Below, piece after piece: positions 1-10,787 of a DNA stretch of 64,000 bases. How positions within the stretch are numbered: the first letter of the stretch is position 1; each line of letters begins with the position of its first letter. Made by a program: the position numbers and the translations under genes. The notes beneath the pieces were generated by a model, which saw only the letters and a program-made list of their open reading frames with translations, made no database searches and was not told the origin of the DNA. The stretch covers positions 9,386,769 through 9,450,768 of the forward strand of contig CM059624.1 in assembly GCA_030435675.1 (NCBI GenBank), in the 5' to 3' direction. The DNA comes from Steinernema hermaphroditum (Eukaryota; Nematoda; Chromadorea; Rhabditida; Steinernematidae).

Positions 1-52
1 TCCTGTGCTCCTTAATCGCCCCGCATGTTCTTCCCTAACGCCCCCTTTTCAG

Positions 53-1047
53 CTCCGCCGTGCGACGGTCCAGAACGCGAAGACGGGAGCCCTGGAACAT
101 GCCTCCTACCGTATCTCCAAGAGGTGCTCACCCCTCCGCTTCGCACTAACCCTATCCGGACCCTTCACCGCTTAAACGCTCCTTTTTAGCGCGTGGCTCA
201 AGGGATACGACCACCCTGTCGTCGACCGCATCAACAAGCGCATCGACCTGATGACCAACCTGAATCAGGAGACCGCCGAAGACCTCCAGGTAGGCGAAAG
301 CGCCCCGCGCACCCCGACAACCCTTGCAGATCGCCAACTACGGTATCGGAGGCCACTACGACCCCCACTTTGACTTTGCCAGAGTGAGTCATTCTCTTTG
401 TGTTTCAGATCGCCAATTACGGCATCGGGGGACACTACGAGCCCCACTTCGACATGAGTACGGTAGGATACGGTTGCATGCCTCCTCACCTAACCCCGTA
501 GCGCACTAATTCTTTCGTTTGGGTACTGTAGTTAGGGTGTTCTTGCACGAGTACCGCGGGCGACACTAAGAGGTGCCTTTCAGAGAGGCGAAAAGGACCC
601 CTACAGGGAGGGAACCGGCAACCGTATCGCTACCGTACTCTTTTATGTAAGTGACGTCCATTTGTCTGTTTTAGAAGGAGGAGAAGAACGCGTTCAAGAA
701 CCTCGGCACCGGCAACAGAATCGCGACCGTTCTCTTCTACGTACTCGGCCCCTCCTGACGTTCCCTAACGCCGTCGCTTTCAGATGTCGAAGCCGAGCAA
801 GGGCGGCGCTACCGTATTCACTGAGTTGGGCACGGCGGCCTTCCCCTCTATGCACGACGCCCTCTTCTGGTACAACCTGAAGCGCAACGGCGAAGGTGAC
901 CTGCAGACGCGACATGCGGCCTGTCCTGTCCTCGAGGGCGTCAAGTGGGTGTCCAACAAGTGGATCCACGAGCGCGGCCAGGAGTTCCGACGCCCCTGCG
1001 GCCTCACCCCCGACGCCGCCGAGGAGTTCGTCGGGGACCTCTCCTGA
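53..1047 (+). CDS. Prolyl 4-hydroxylase alpha subunit, C-terminal part (5' end outside window)
   Basis: This 2-oxoglutarate/Fe(II) dioxygenase hydroxylates proline in procollagen in the endoplasmic reticulum. Exons read 53-123, 191-289, then one of 330-383 or 409-462, then one of 584-646 or 675-740, then 784-1047. The reading frame gives RISKSAWLKGYDHPVVDRIN, then the catalytic stretch with the iron-binding H-x-D (PHFD), GTGNRIATVLFYMS, GGATVF, and the distal His and 2-oxoglutarate Lys in TRHAACPV...GVKW. It ends HERGQEFRRPCG plus a short acidic tail and TGA at 1045-1047. These are all hallmarks of the animal P4H alpha catalytic domain. The N-terminal dimerisation and peptide-binding domains lie upstream of the window. 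The gene converges on the kinase gene, with only about 130 nt between the two stops. The odd feature is two tandem pairs of homologous exons, listed separately. Family call is very secure; orthology to a particular nematode phy gene is not resolved. Confidence 0.95.
330..383 (+). other. Alternative catalytic exon 'A' of P4H (DFAR form)
   Basis: This 54-nt, phase-0 exon has 18 codons, IANYGIGGHYDPHFDFAR, and carries the iron-binding His and Asp. It is flanked by ccttgcag and gtgagt. It is homologous along its whole length to the exon at 409-462, from which it is separated by only 25 nt. The DFAR version matches the usual animal P4H sequence. Confidence 0.85.
409..462 (+). other. Alternative catalytic exon 'B' of P4H (DMST form)
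   Basis: This 54-nt, phase-0 exon is a second version of the same 18 codons, IANYGIGGHYEPHFDMST, flanked by gtttcag and gtagga. The H-x-D pair is kept, but the residues after it change from FAR to MST. Using both A and B in one mRNA would duplicate the active-site strand, so mutually exclusive use is inferred. Confidence 0.85.
584..646 (+). other. Alternative exon '3A' of P4H (RGEKDPY form)
   Basis: This 63-nt, phase-0 exon has 21 codons. It begins RGEKDPYREGTGN and ends IATVLFY, flanked by ctttcag and gtaagt. It is homologous to the exon at 675-740, and 28 nt separate them. By residue type it pairs naturally with exon B (DMST-RGEKDPY). Confidence 0.85.
675..740 (+). other. Alternative exon '3B' of P4H (KEEKNAF form)
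   Basis: This 66-nt, phase-0 exon has 22 codons. It begins KEEKNAFKNLGTGN and ends IATVLFY, flanked by gttttag and gtactc. The KEEKNAF sequence is the common animal P4H form and pairs naturally with exon A (DFAR-KEEKNAF). Confidence 0.85.
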
Positions 1048-1180
1048 GGCGCCGAGCAGGAAACGGTCCACAGTTTTAAATTATTCCCAATACGGTTACG
1101 GCGGTGTATATACGGTAAAGCGTTTTGTTTCTCTTCTCATGTACATATTATGCGTGCGCAGGGCTGAGATCAGCGACGGG

Positions 1181-4100
1181 TCAGCATTCGAGATCGGATT
1201 CCGGAGGGGCGTTGTAGAAGAAGGGCTGAGGGGGAGGTGCGAGGGCCGGGTGGAAGGGCCTCTCAGGGTAGTCGTAGTGAGAGGAGGCGATCGTCGACTC
1301 CGTCGCCGTCCGCGCTTCTCTCCTGGAAGGGACCGGATTGGAGGGACTCACCACAGGAGTACTTGCCTGAAGGAGCGCTCGGACATGCAGAAGCTGCGCG
1401 CGAGGCGACTGATCGTCCGGTGGGTGCCTCCGCCCGCCTTCAAGAGACTCAAGTAGCCGTAGTTCTCCGTCGCGCGCTCCAGAAGCACTGTGAAGATCGT
1501 GAGGAGCTCCTGGAAGGAGGGCCGGTCCTCGGGACTCGCGCGCCAGCACTTGTGCATGATCTCGTACCTGGAAGGAGCCGTCAAACGAGTCTCCAAATGG
1601 ATCACTCACATCTCCTCGTTGCACAGGTCGGGCCTCTCGGGGCGCCCCCCGGCCTCCAGGTACTCAAGGAGCCGATCGGGTTCGATGCCTTGGAAGGGAG
1701 TGCCGCCGAAGGTGTACATCTCGTAGAGGAGGATCCCGTAGGACCACACATCGCTCTTCTGGCTGAACTCGTGCTTCTGGAGGCACTCCAAGGCGAGCCA
1801 CTTGATGGGAAGCCGCCCCGAGGCCGAGACGAAAACGCCCTCCCTCCGCGACACCGATCCCGTGGACGCCGCGTTCATGTTCATACAGAGCCCGAAGTCG
1901 CCGATCTGAAGGATCCGATCTAGGGCATTTGAGGGGAGAGGAGGGTACCTTCGCGTTGTTCTCGCTGTCGACGAGGATGTTTCGCGCTGCCAAGTCGCGG
2001 TGCACGACGTTCTTGCTCCCCAGATAGTTCTAAAAAGAGTGCTCCTTTAGGGCCAGGGCTCGTGGACGCACCATTCCGTCGGCGATCTGCCAGGCGAAGA
2101 GCAGAAGGTCCTTCGTGTAGTTGACGCGGTCCTCGATCGCGTTCGACTAAAAGAACCGCTACAGACGTGCACAGAGGCGCCGCTCACCAGCTGGATGTCG
2201 ACCTTGCGGCCCTTGAGGTAGTGCAGCATGTCCCTGTTGGCGCAGTACTCGAGGACGAGACCCACCGGGTTCCCCACCGTGATGCAGCCCAGCATGTTGA
2301 CGATGTTGTCGTTGTAGCCGATGTTCTTCATCAGTTCGATCTCGTTCATGAACTCCTTGCGCGCCTGGTCCGTCGCGTACTTCGGCAGCATCTTGATGGC
2401 CACGTCACAGTTCTCCCAGCTCCGGTTCATCGGGAGGTTAGTATAGAACTTCTCCACCGCCGGTGCCTTCCCCACAAGCTTCCCGCGATACACCTGGCCG
2501 TAGGCGCCACTCCCCAGTTTCTCCATCTTCACCACCAGCTTATCCCACGAGAGCTCCCAGTAGTCAATCCTGAAAGGACAATAATCGGGGCCGGGACAGG
2601 GCTGCACTCACACGTTGTCGGCCTCGGGCCTCTGATGGTCGTCGTGTTTCTCGCGGAACTTTTGGATGTTCTTGATGGTAATGAACTTCTGGCGGTAGAG
2701 CACCGTGCAGCCGATAAGGACCACCAGCAGCGCCGAGCAGGTGCCCACGCTGATGAAAAGTACGGTGGAGACGCTGGACGAGGGCGCTGCAAAGGAGAGA
2801 GAGAGGTCGATAAACGTTTGTAAGTCACAAGACGACGCTAGTCTTTGGTCTTTGATGGGGCCCGGTAACCCACCTTTTTTCTGCTCCTTGTGCTCTACCG
2901 TATCGTTGGTGAGCCAGTTGCAGACGTCGACGTGGCGGGCGCCGTGTCCGTCCCAGGAGCTGACGATGCTGGCGTTGATGTACTCGTCGTAGAAGGTGCG
3001 CGTGTCGTCGTTGAGGGCGACAATGCGGAGATCGACCTCCCGGTCGGCGTGGAGCGTCGAGTTGAACATCTGAACGAACTCCTCGGAGACGTAGTCGGTG
3101 ACGAGCACGATCATCCGGCCAAGCGTACCCCCCGGCGTCGCCTCGATCATCTCCACGGCGTTCCGCATCATCCTCAGAGTGTTCCCCTCCTTGTCGTCGA
3201 TCGGGTGCTCTGAGGGCAGTGGATTACGGTAGCTGTTGGGACGCTTACCGACGGTGCGGGCGATGAAGAAGTAGTCGAGCGCGTCAATCTGGATCTGAAG
3301 GTCCATGCCAGTGTAGATCCACGGCGGTCGGGGTGTCTGCACGGAGACGACGCTCACACCGAGGGTTTTGTTGAAGCAGGCCTTCAGCGGAAGGGCCATG
3401 TCCTCCTTGAGGCTCCCGAAGAGACTCTCAGGGAAGGAGCAGGAGATGTCAAAGACGTAGATCAGCTCGTACTTGTAGCTGTTCCCAGGATTCCGGGACC
3501 TCGTCGCCCCGGAAGGCGCCGTCGCCGGAGGCGGCGTCGGGAAGGCGCAGATGTCGACCTCGGACGAGTTCTGGAACTGCCTACAGTAGGCGGCGGCGCA
3601 GGGCTCGACGCAGTTGGCGAGCTGCGGAAGGCACTGGAAATCGGGCACCGAGAAGACATCCATGTTGGCGATGCCGTTGTAGAAGCGCCGGAAGTCGGTC
3701 GTGGAGACCTCGGGGCGTCCCACGAGGACCACCGTGAACTTCGTGTAGAGGAGGCGGTCGAAGATCGCGTTGATCTGCTGAAGAGGACGTGGGAAGCGCC
3801 TCTGGAGGGGACCCACGTTGACGTAGTCGCCGAAGCGGGTGTAAACGCGGTCGGTGATGAGGACAGTCGAGGCGACGGTGCCCTCCGCCTGGAAGTGTTG
3901 CATCGATTTGAGGTCGAGGGAGAGCGTCACGAAGTAGACGTTGTTGTCCTCGACGTCCTTCTGGAAGACGGCGGTGTCGTTCCGCCGCGAGAGGTACTTA
4001 TCGTAGCGCATCGTGTTCGTCAGAATCCCCTTGCAACCGTCTTCCGAGCAGCAGTTCACCGTTTCGTTCTAAAAGTGGCCGCTGGACAAGGGGAAAGGCA

Positions 4101-4880
4101 GAGGGCAGAGGCCGAAAACGAGAAGGTCAGAGGTGATTCTGGAACCTACGTAGAGTCCGAGAGGGTTGAAGAAAATGGACCTGCCGATGCCCTTGTCGGA
4201 GCAAGAGTTGAGCGTCTGGTAGATGAAGTCGATGACTACATTGTAGTTCTTTCTGGAGGTGACTCCGCAGGTAAGATCGATGATGAATCGCTGGTTGCAG
4301 TGGCGCTTCTGAAAAGGCTTGGATCAATGCCTCCCACACTTCCACTCACCACCTGCACGAGACTCGTCCAGAACTGCACTTCACCGACGGCCCGCTCGCA
4401 TCCGAGTGGATTCGTATCGATCGCTGAAGTGACTCTACTTCGTCTCGAGCACAAATCAGAGCTTCTGCGAGCGCGTGCTGATTAGATAATTGGCTTTCGT
4501 CCGGAGGGAGTCGCCGTGGAGCGGAATCGATCGCCTCGAGGCGTCAGATGATCGACGGAACAAAAAGGAACTTTCGTAGTCGGAGGGGTATGGTAGCGGG
4601 AAGTGAAATTTGGGGAACGGCACAAACAAGGCTCTACAGCGAGGGTTTCCAAAGACGAAAGGTCAGCGAAATTCCGTAGTGAATCGCTGTTTCTTATCGC
4701 TCCGTTTTAGGAAACGAATGTGTTTTCCATCGGGGGGACTCTACGATTTTTGGAGACCCAGATGTGTCCAAGGCTCGAGGTTAGGGACTTACGGCAGGTG
4801 GCGGTGTCTTCGATGAAGGCGTCGGCCACTGGATGCAGGTGGAGAAGAAGAAGCGCTAAAAGGAGGCTGAAGAAGCGCAT
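1181..4880 (-). CDS. Receptor tyrosine kinase with VWA-like ectodomain
   Basis: The protein starts at 4880 with a signal peptide (MRFFSLLLALLLLHLHP). It continues through short exons (TCPIDTNPLGCERA; KRHCNQRFIIDLTCG) into a long ectodomain exon at about 2880-4067. That ectodomain holds a VWA-like module: YELIYVFDISCSF has an intact MIDAS-type D-x-S-x-S, and RMIVLVTDYVSEE is the later acidic strand. One transmembrane helix follows (STVLFISVGTCSALLVVLIG). The cytoplasmic kinase has the glycine loop GSGAYGQVYRG, VAIK lysine, alpha-C NEIE, HRDLAARN, IGDFGL, LPIKWLALE and SDVWSYGILLYEMYTFG. A putative 29-nt intron (1323-1351) adds a Tyr/Pro-rich tail ending SDLEC; unspliced, the protein stops at VLLW. 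Catalytic residues look complete, so activity is likely. The ligand is unknown and I cannot assign it to a named nematode family. Confidence 0.85.
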
Positions 4881-6529
4881 GCCCGCCGGCGATCGAGCGG
4901 CATGAAGGCCTCTTCGGGAATCGGGCGTCTTCCGAATGGTTTGCGCGCAACGAGGAGCGAATCTGGAAGGAGAAGACGTCGCTGCTGCTGTCGACGGCGC
5001 CGCTCGCCCCGAAGGTCGTTAAAGTTTGAATAATCAGAGTCCTTTATCATCGCCACATCGCTCGCGGTAATAAAACGAAAACGACGAAAACAGAGGAGAC
5101 GCCGAGGCTCTCGGTCGTCGGATTCTTCGGGGAAAGGGAAAGCTCACGTTTACAGGAACCACCACTAATCCGCCGCTTGGACTCAGTGGCCCTCGGCTGC
5201 AAAGAAGACGACAAAGCGGCGGTGAAGAAGGGCCGCCGAAGGAGCAGCGATAAGACGGGTCGTGATTTGGGAGCAGAGACCACCGAAAGGAGCGGATGAC
5301 GCAGACGCCGCGCAGCTCCCGGGTGCCTCCGACCCCTAGGAAGAAGAAGCCGCCGGGGCGTCTGGGTGAAGGCGACAAGAAGCCGCTAATCGGCTTAGGA
5401 GCACGGGCATCGGAGGTGTGAAATGGCTTCTGGGAACGGCCACAAACTACAGAGGTGCCACCGGTTAGGAATGCACCCACCGGAGAGGTCGTAAATGGGA
5501 GCAGAAAGATTCGAGGCCTCGCGGGGAGCGATTAGGCACCAGGTTTGCATTTAATGGCCATGTTACGAGGCGTGCACGGGGCCGATCTTTGCAGGTGATC
5601 CCAGAGAAGTCACATTCAGTATAGCGATCGTGTTCGACTGAAAAGGAGGCGAGGACAAGGAGTGTGTTGTGATGGCAGTCACGTGGCTACAAATACATAA
5701 TGAGTGATAGTAATGCGGGGGAATCTGTTCTTTCCGAATTGTAGATGGTAATCACACCATCACATCTGCCATTCTGCGTGATCAACATCCATATATGTAA
5801 GGCTTCCAATCGACACGCGAGCGTTCAGGGCTTAGGGTGATGCATTTGCGAAAGAGGTCTCCCCAACGGCACCAAAGATCAACAGTCTGATACCTTAATC
5901 TCTTTCAAAATCAGAGCCTGTGACTATCAAAAGTGCGCATCGTCTGAGAGGATGACGGAGTGCTCCGAAAAAAGGAGATGAAGGCCGAAGCTTCCAAAGA
6001 CCACTTGGTTTATAGCTGATGTTTTGATCTACCGTAGCACCGCATCGTTGTGAAAGAGGATCTCACATTAATTCACAATTTCCGATTTCGACATTTCCGC
6101 TGCTTTCGAAACCATGGTCATCATAAGCACAGCTTCGACGCAAATTAGCTCCCTCCGAAGGTGTTCGAGGACCAGCTTTCAGCAAATCCTCAAGATCAAG
6201 GTCTGGGATGCCCAGGGAGATGGGTGCACTGAGGCAGTTTCGTAATTCAAGCGATAGATCACTTCTCCGACAGCCACAGAGATCACACACCGATTCGGAA
6301 TATCATTTAAACCGAGCGCCCCCGGCGATTGTTCACTCTCTAAAACGGGAGAGTCTCTGTCGGCTCGATTGTTTTTGTTTATTTTGGCGCTAATCACCGC
6401 GTGGCTGCAAAACACAAAAGGAATCGTACACCCTGCCCCCCCCCCCCCCGAGCTTCTTCTTCTGGGGTGATTGATGGGCCTTCGCGCGGACTCGCTTTTA
6501 GGGGAGCTTCTCCAGACGATCGATTTCAG
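4881..6529. other. Intergenic region between kinase and first transporter
   Basis: About 1.65 kb between two divergent genes. The open frames here lack codon bias, splice context and recognisable domains. A run of about 14 C near 6430 and a splice-acceptor-like sequence (gatttcag) directly before the transporter ATG are the only marked features. Confidence 0.6.
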
Positions 6530-8383
6530 ATGGAGGATTCCGCGGAGCGACAGAAGGCGCCGAAAGCCAATCTGGGAGACTTCCAAAAGCTCGGGTGGTA
6601 CATCCTCTTCATCTGTGTCGCCCAGGAGTTCATGACGCTCTCCTACCTCGCCAACATCACCTTCATGGTCTACGCTGGTGGGTCCCTCCGGCCTGCAATC
6701 CTAAGCCTCCCTTGTAGGGTTCTCGCCTACCGTAATCGGTTGCGACGAGACGGTCTTCAACGGGACGGAGCTGGAACGTTGCGAGCAGCTAAGAGCTGCT
6801 CAGGATCGATCGAGATGCGCCGCCGTCGTCGACACCCAGTTCGAGTCCATCAACTGCGATGTAGGCCTTCGCTACTGTACCCCTCTAGGGCGCTTTAGTT
6901 CCAACTGCTCTGTGAGGATGGGATCCTCGTGAAGCACTCGACCAGCATTCAGATGGTGGGGGTGATGTTCGGCTCGATGGTCTTCGGCCACTTCTCCGAC
7001 AACTTCGGGCGCCGGAAGGTGCTTCTGGTGACCGTAGCCGGCATGTTCGTCTTCTCCATCGTCTCCTCGTTCGCCTCGACGCTCCTCGCCTTCAACGTCA
7101 CCCGCTTCGTCCTCATGTTCTTCAATGGGGGTATGAGCAGGTAGGCGCCGCTCCCGGCCTCCGGGCCCTCACATTCCCACAGCGTGCAGCTCGTGTACGT
7201 GATGGAGATGCTTCCGAAGAAGCATCGCCTCTGGATAGTGACCCTCGTCACCACCTCCCCAAACTACATCATCTTCGCCGGCATGGCCTTCTTCACCGGC
7301 GACTGGCGGAATCTCTCGCGCGCCACCAGCCTCCTCGCCAGTCTCCCCGCCTTCGTGGTGGTCCTGTTCGCCCACGAGTCGCCGCGCTGGCTCGTGCAGA
7401 AGGGGCGCCTGGAGGAGGCCCGTGAGGTGCTCGTGGCCGTCGACCGCCTCAACGGCACCCTCACCTCCCAGAGACTCGCCGAGATGGAGGACATCCTTGA
7501 GAAGGAGCGCACGGTGGGTATCTTCGGCGAATTCTAAGCTCCTCCTTAGTTCTTCGAGACGCAGAAGCACCGACAGCGCTACTCTTTCGCGCACCTCTTC
7601 TACACGTGGAAGTTCACGCGCTACATCCTCACCCTCTCCTTCGCCCTGTAGGTCGCCATCCTCCACTTCCCTGAGACGCGCTCCAGATTCTCCGCCAGCA
7701 TCACTTCCTACGGATTGCTCTTCAACATGGACAAGCTCTCCGGCAGCATCTACATCAACTCGGTCTTCTACGGCGCCTTCCGCTACGCCATGAATATTCT
7801 GACGGGCCTCGTCGACTACTTCGGAGGCAGAAGGTCGGGCCGCAAGGTCATCCACAACGTCTCCCTCCTCTACATCCTCCTCGCCCTCGGATCCGTCTTC
7901 CTCGCCTCCGCCCTCCGTAGGCCGTTGATCCTTTCATCCCTCCCCCACCGTATCCCTTGCAGAGGTGCACAATGAGTGGCTCACTCGGGTGGCCAACCTG
8001 ACGGCCGCGGCCATGTGCTCCCAGCTTTTCCTCAGTGTTATAATTTCTGCGAATGAGCTATTTCCGACGGCTATTCGCAATATCGCCGCCAGTTTCACCT
8101 CCTTCGTCAACCGAATCGGAACCGTCGTCGCGCCACACTTCTTTTACACTGTAAGTCGGCATACTGTAGCCCCTTCTCAATTGGGCATTAGGCCATCATC
8201 TGGCCTCCTCTACCGTACCTCATCCTCATTGGCATTGCCGTCATCGACTTGATCTCCTTCTCCCTGGTCCTCCCGGAGACGAAGGGGACCCACATGGTCG
8301 ACCACATGCCCCGTCCAGAAGAGAGGATCTTCGCCAAGAAGCGGAAGACTACGGTAACCACGGGTTTGCTCGAGCACCAATGA
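6530..8383 (+). CDS. MFS organic-ion transporter, SLC22-like, copy 1
   Basis: Predicted 12-helix plasma-membrane carrier of the major facilitator superfamily, probably for organic cations or anions. Exons 6530-6677, 6718-6860, 6899-7140, 7183-7513, 7550-7647, 7687-7916, 7963-8150 and 8192-8383 join in frame to 523 residues. The first helix (LGWYILFICVAQEFMTLSYL) is followed by a large Cys-bearing extracellular loop, as in SLC22. Then come MFS motif A (GHFSDNFGRRK), ESPRWLVQKG after helix 6, and the tail PETKGTHMVDHMP. The start was chosen by alignment with the two paralogues downstream and because an acceptor-like ag directly precedes it. A longer frame back to 6401 looks non-coding (poly-Pro/Ser). 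An AATAAA follows at 8421. The substrate cannot be read from the sequence. Confidence 0.9.
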
Positions 8384-8420
8384 TCCTCGATGTGCACATA
8401 TCTTCTTGCTAACGCTTCTC

Positions 8421-8426
8421 AATAAA
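8421..8426 (+). promoter_or_regulatory. Poly(A) signal of transporter copy 1
   Basis: AATAAA lies 38 nt after the stop codon. The remaining sequence to 8934 (about 500 nt) shows no gene. It ends in a splice-acceptor-like gttcag 2 nt before the next ATG. Confidence 0.75.
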
Positions 8427-8934
8427 GAACAAAGTGCAAAACCAGCTTCAAAGTTTACTAAAGGGCGTATCTTCTGACGTCTTTGCAGAGGTGATCGATC
8501 ATGAAGTCTTCGATCTCGATCTTCCGACGTGGTTGGAAGCTTCGGTTATGGGTGCACGGTTCCCACCGTTCCACAGGTCACTGAGCCAGTCTTCGACGTC
8601 GGCGTCATTCAGAAAAAGTGCCTCTGTGAACACTTTTTGAACCCCTTTTGAATCCCCAAAAAGGGCCGAACTGCAGATTTCCCTTCCCAGTTTATGTCCA
8701 CAGCTCTCCTCTCTGTCCATCTCCGGCGGCGTTGTTTGTTTGCGGGGGCCCTCGGCTTCATTATCTCCTTCCAGGGACACCTTTGTGCCTCCGAAAATAA
8801 AATATTCGTTTTCTCCCTTTACGGCCGCGTCGTTCTCATTTGATCGAATGGTTTCTTTGCTCGTGATCGATGCGTCCGCGAGATTACACTCACCGGGTGC
8901 ACCCCTGCAAGTCGGCTCTACTGTACGTTCAGGG

Positions 8935-10753
8935 ATGGAGGACGAGGAGGTGCAGCCGGTGGCCAAGGCCCCGAAGGCGAACCTCGGCGACTTCCAGAAG
9001 CTCGGCTGGTACATCTGCCTGCTCTGTGCCGTGCAAGAGTTCCTGATCCTCTCGCAGCTCAGCAACATGACCTACATGATTTACGCAGGTGTGGTCCCCT
9101 AGGCCTGCTCAGAGCATGTCCAGTTCAGGCTACTCACCTAGCGTGCAAAGCTGCGGGACTACCGGATTCTCCGGGTCTGATCGCGAGCGATGCGTGCAGC
9201 TGAGGTCGGCTAGGAACTCGTCGGACTGCGAAGTGTCCCTGGAGGCCCAGTTCCAGTCCGTCAACTACGAGGTGCGTGCCATCCCCTGCCCTCTTCTAGC
9301 TCCTTCTAGTTCAACCTGGTCTGCGAGGACGGAATTCTCGTCAAGAACTCGATCAGCCTGCAGATGTTCGGGGTGATGGTGGGGGCGCTGCTCTTCGGGC
9401 AGCTCTCCGACCTCTTCGGGAGGAAACGAGTCCTCATCGTCTGCCTCCTGGGCATGTTCTCCTGCTCGATGGCCTCCTCTTTCGTCTCCTCCTTCGCTGC
9501 ATTCAACGTCGCCCGCTTCTTCGTCATGGTCTTCACCGGAGGCCAGAGCAGGTACCTCCCCCTCCTTGGCCACCTTTCAAGCGCCTCTCTGCAGTGTGCA
9601 GCACGTCTTCATCATGGAGAACCTGCCCAAAAAGCACCGCGTGTGGACCGTCACGCTCTTCTCCTACTCCCCGAACTATATTATCTTCTCGGCAATCGCC
9701 TACTTCGCCGGTGACTGGCGGCGCCTTTCGCGCTACTCCTCCATCGTCGCCAACATCCCGGCGATCCTTCTCCTCTGCCTCGCCCACGAGTCGCCTCGCT
9801 GGTTCGTCCAGAAGGGGTGCATCGAGGACGCACGGCGCACCCTCGTCTCCATCGACCGCCTCAACGGAACCCTCACCGAGAAGCGCCTCGCCGAACTGGA
9901 CGACGTCCTCGAGAAGGAGAGGACGGTAGGCGCACCCCTAAGGAGTTAAGACGCGTCCCTAGGTCTTCGAGAATCAGCGGAAGAAGAAGCGCTACTCGTT
10001 CATCCACCTCTTCTACACCTGGAAGCTCTCCGGCTACATCATCACCCTCTCTTTCGCCCTGTAAGGCGCCACCCTCCGTGTCCAGGATCGTCCCCTTTCA
10101 GGATGTCCGCCAGCATGATCTCCTATGCCCTGATGTTCAACATGGACAAGCTCTCCGGCAGCATCTACCTCAATTCGGTCTACTTCGGCGTCTTCCGCTA
10201 CGCGATGAACCTCCTAGTGGGTCTCACCGACGTTTTCGTGCCGAGAGCCGGCCGCAAACTCGTCCACAACGTCTCCATGGGTTTCATCTTCGTCGCCCTC
10301 CTCTCCGTCTTCGTCTCTACCGTCCTCCGTAGCCCCGCTTTCTCTGCTTCGCCTACCGTATCCCTTTCAGAGTCCGAAGAGGCGGCCTGGATCACGCGTT
10401 TGGCGACTCTCAGCGCGGCGGCCATGTGCTCCCAGCTGTTCCTGGTCAGCGGCATCGCCGCCGCCGAGCTCTTCCCGACGGCTGTTCGGAATCTCGCCGT
10501 CAGCTTCACAGCAATCCTCAACCGTGCCGGCTCCATCGTCGCCCCGCACCTCTTCTACACGGCGCTCCTCTGGAAGCCCCTTCCCTACGCCATCATGCTG
10601 GCCATCATCGTCGTCGAGCTGAGCAGCTTCAACCTCGCCATTCCCGAGACGAAGGGAACCCACATGGTCGACCACATGCCGGGCCCCGAGGAGAGGATCT
10701 TTGCCAAGAAGCGGAAGACTACGGCAACTACGGGACTCCTCGAGAACGCGTGA
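8935..10753 (+). CDS. MFS organic-ion transporter, SLC22-like, copy 2
   Basis: This is the close paralogue of the preceding gene and has the same topology. Exons 8935-9088, 9129-9271, 9310-9551, 9595-9925, 9963-10060, 10102-10328 and 10371-10753 give 525 residues. The second to fifth exons have exactly the same lengths as in copy 1 (143, 242, 331, 98 nt), showing recent tandem duplication. The last intron of copy 1 is absent here. Motifs: LGDFQKLGWYI at the N-terminus, GQLSDLFGRKR, AHESPRWFVQKG, AAELFPTAVRN in the C-terminal half, and PETKGTHMVDHMP. The helix-1 to helix-2 loop carries several cysteines. The substrate is unknown; the similarity to copy 1 suggests related substrates or different tissues. 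Confidence 0.9.
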
Positions 10754-10781
10754 TTCTGTGCAATACATATGGACGTGGAAT

Positions 10782-10787
10782 AATAAA
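10782..10787 (+). promoter_or_regulatory. Poly(A) signal of transporter copy 2
   Basis: AATAAA lies about 29 nt after the TGA at 10751-10753. Confidence 0.75.

Noticed and set aside
6420..6460. Poly-C tract as a marker of assembly error or a special element
   Set aside because: A similar C run occurs in an intron at 48268; homopolymer variation is common and nothing else supports a function.
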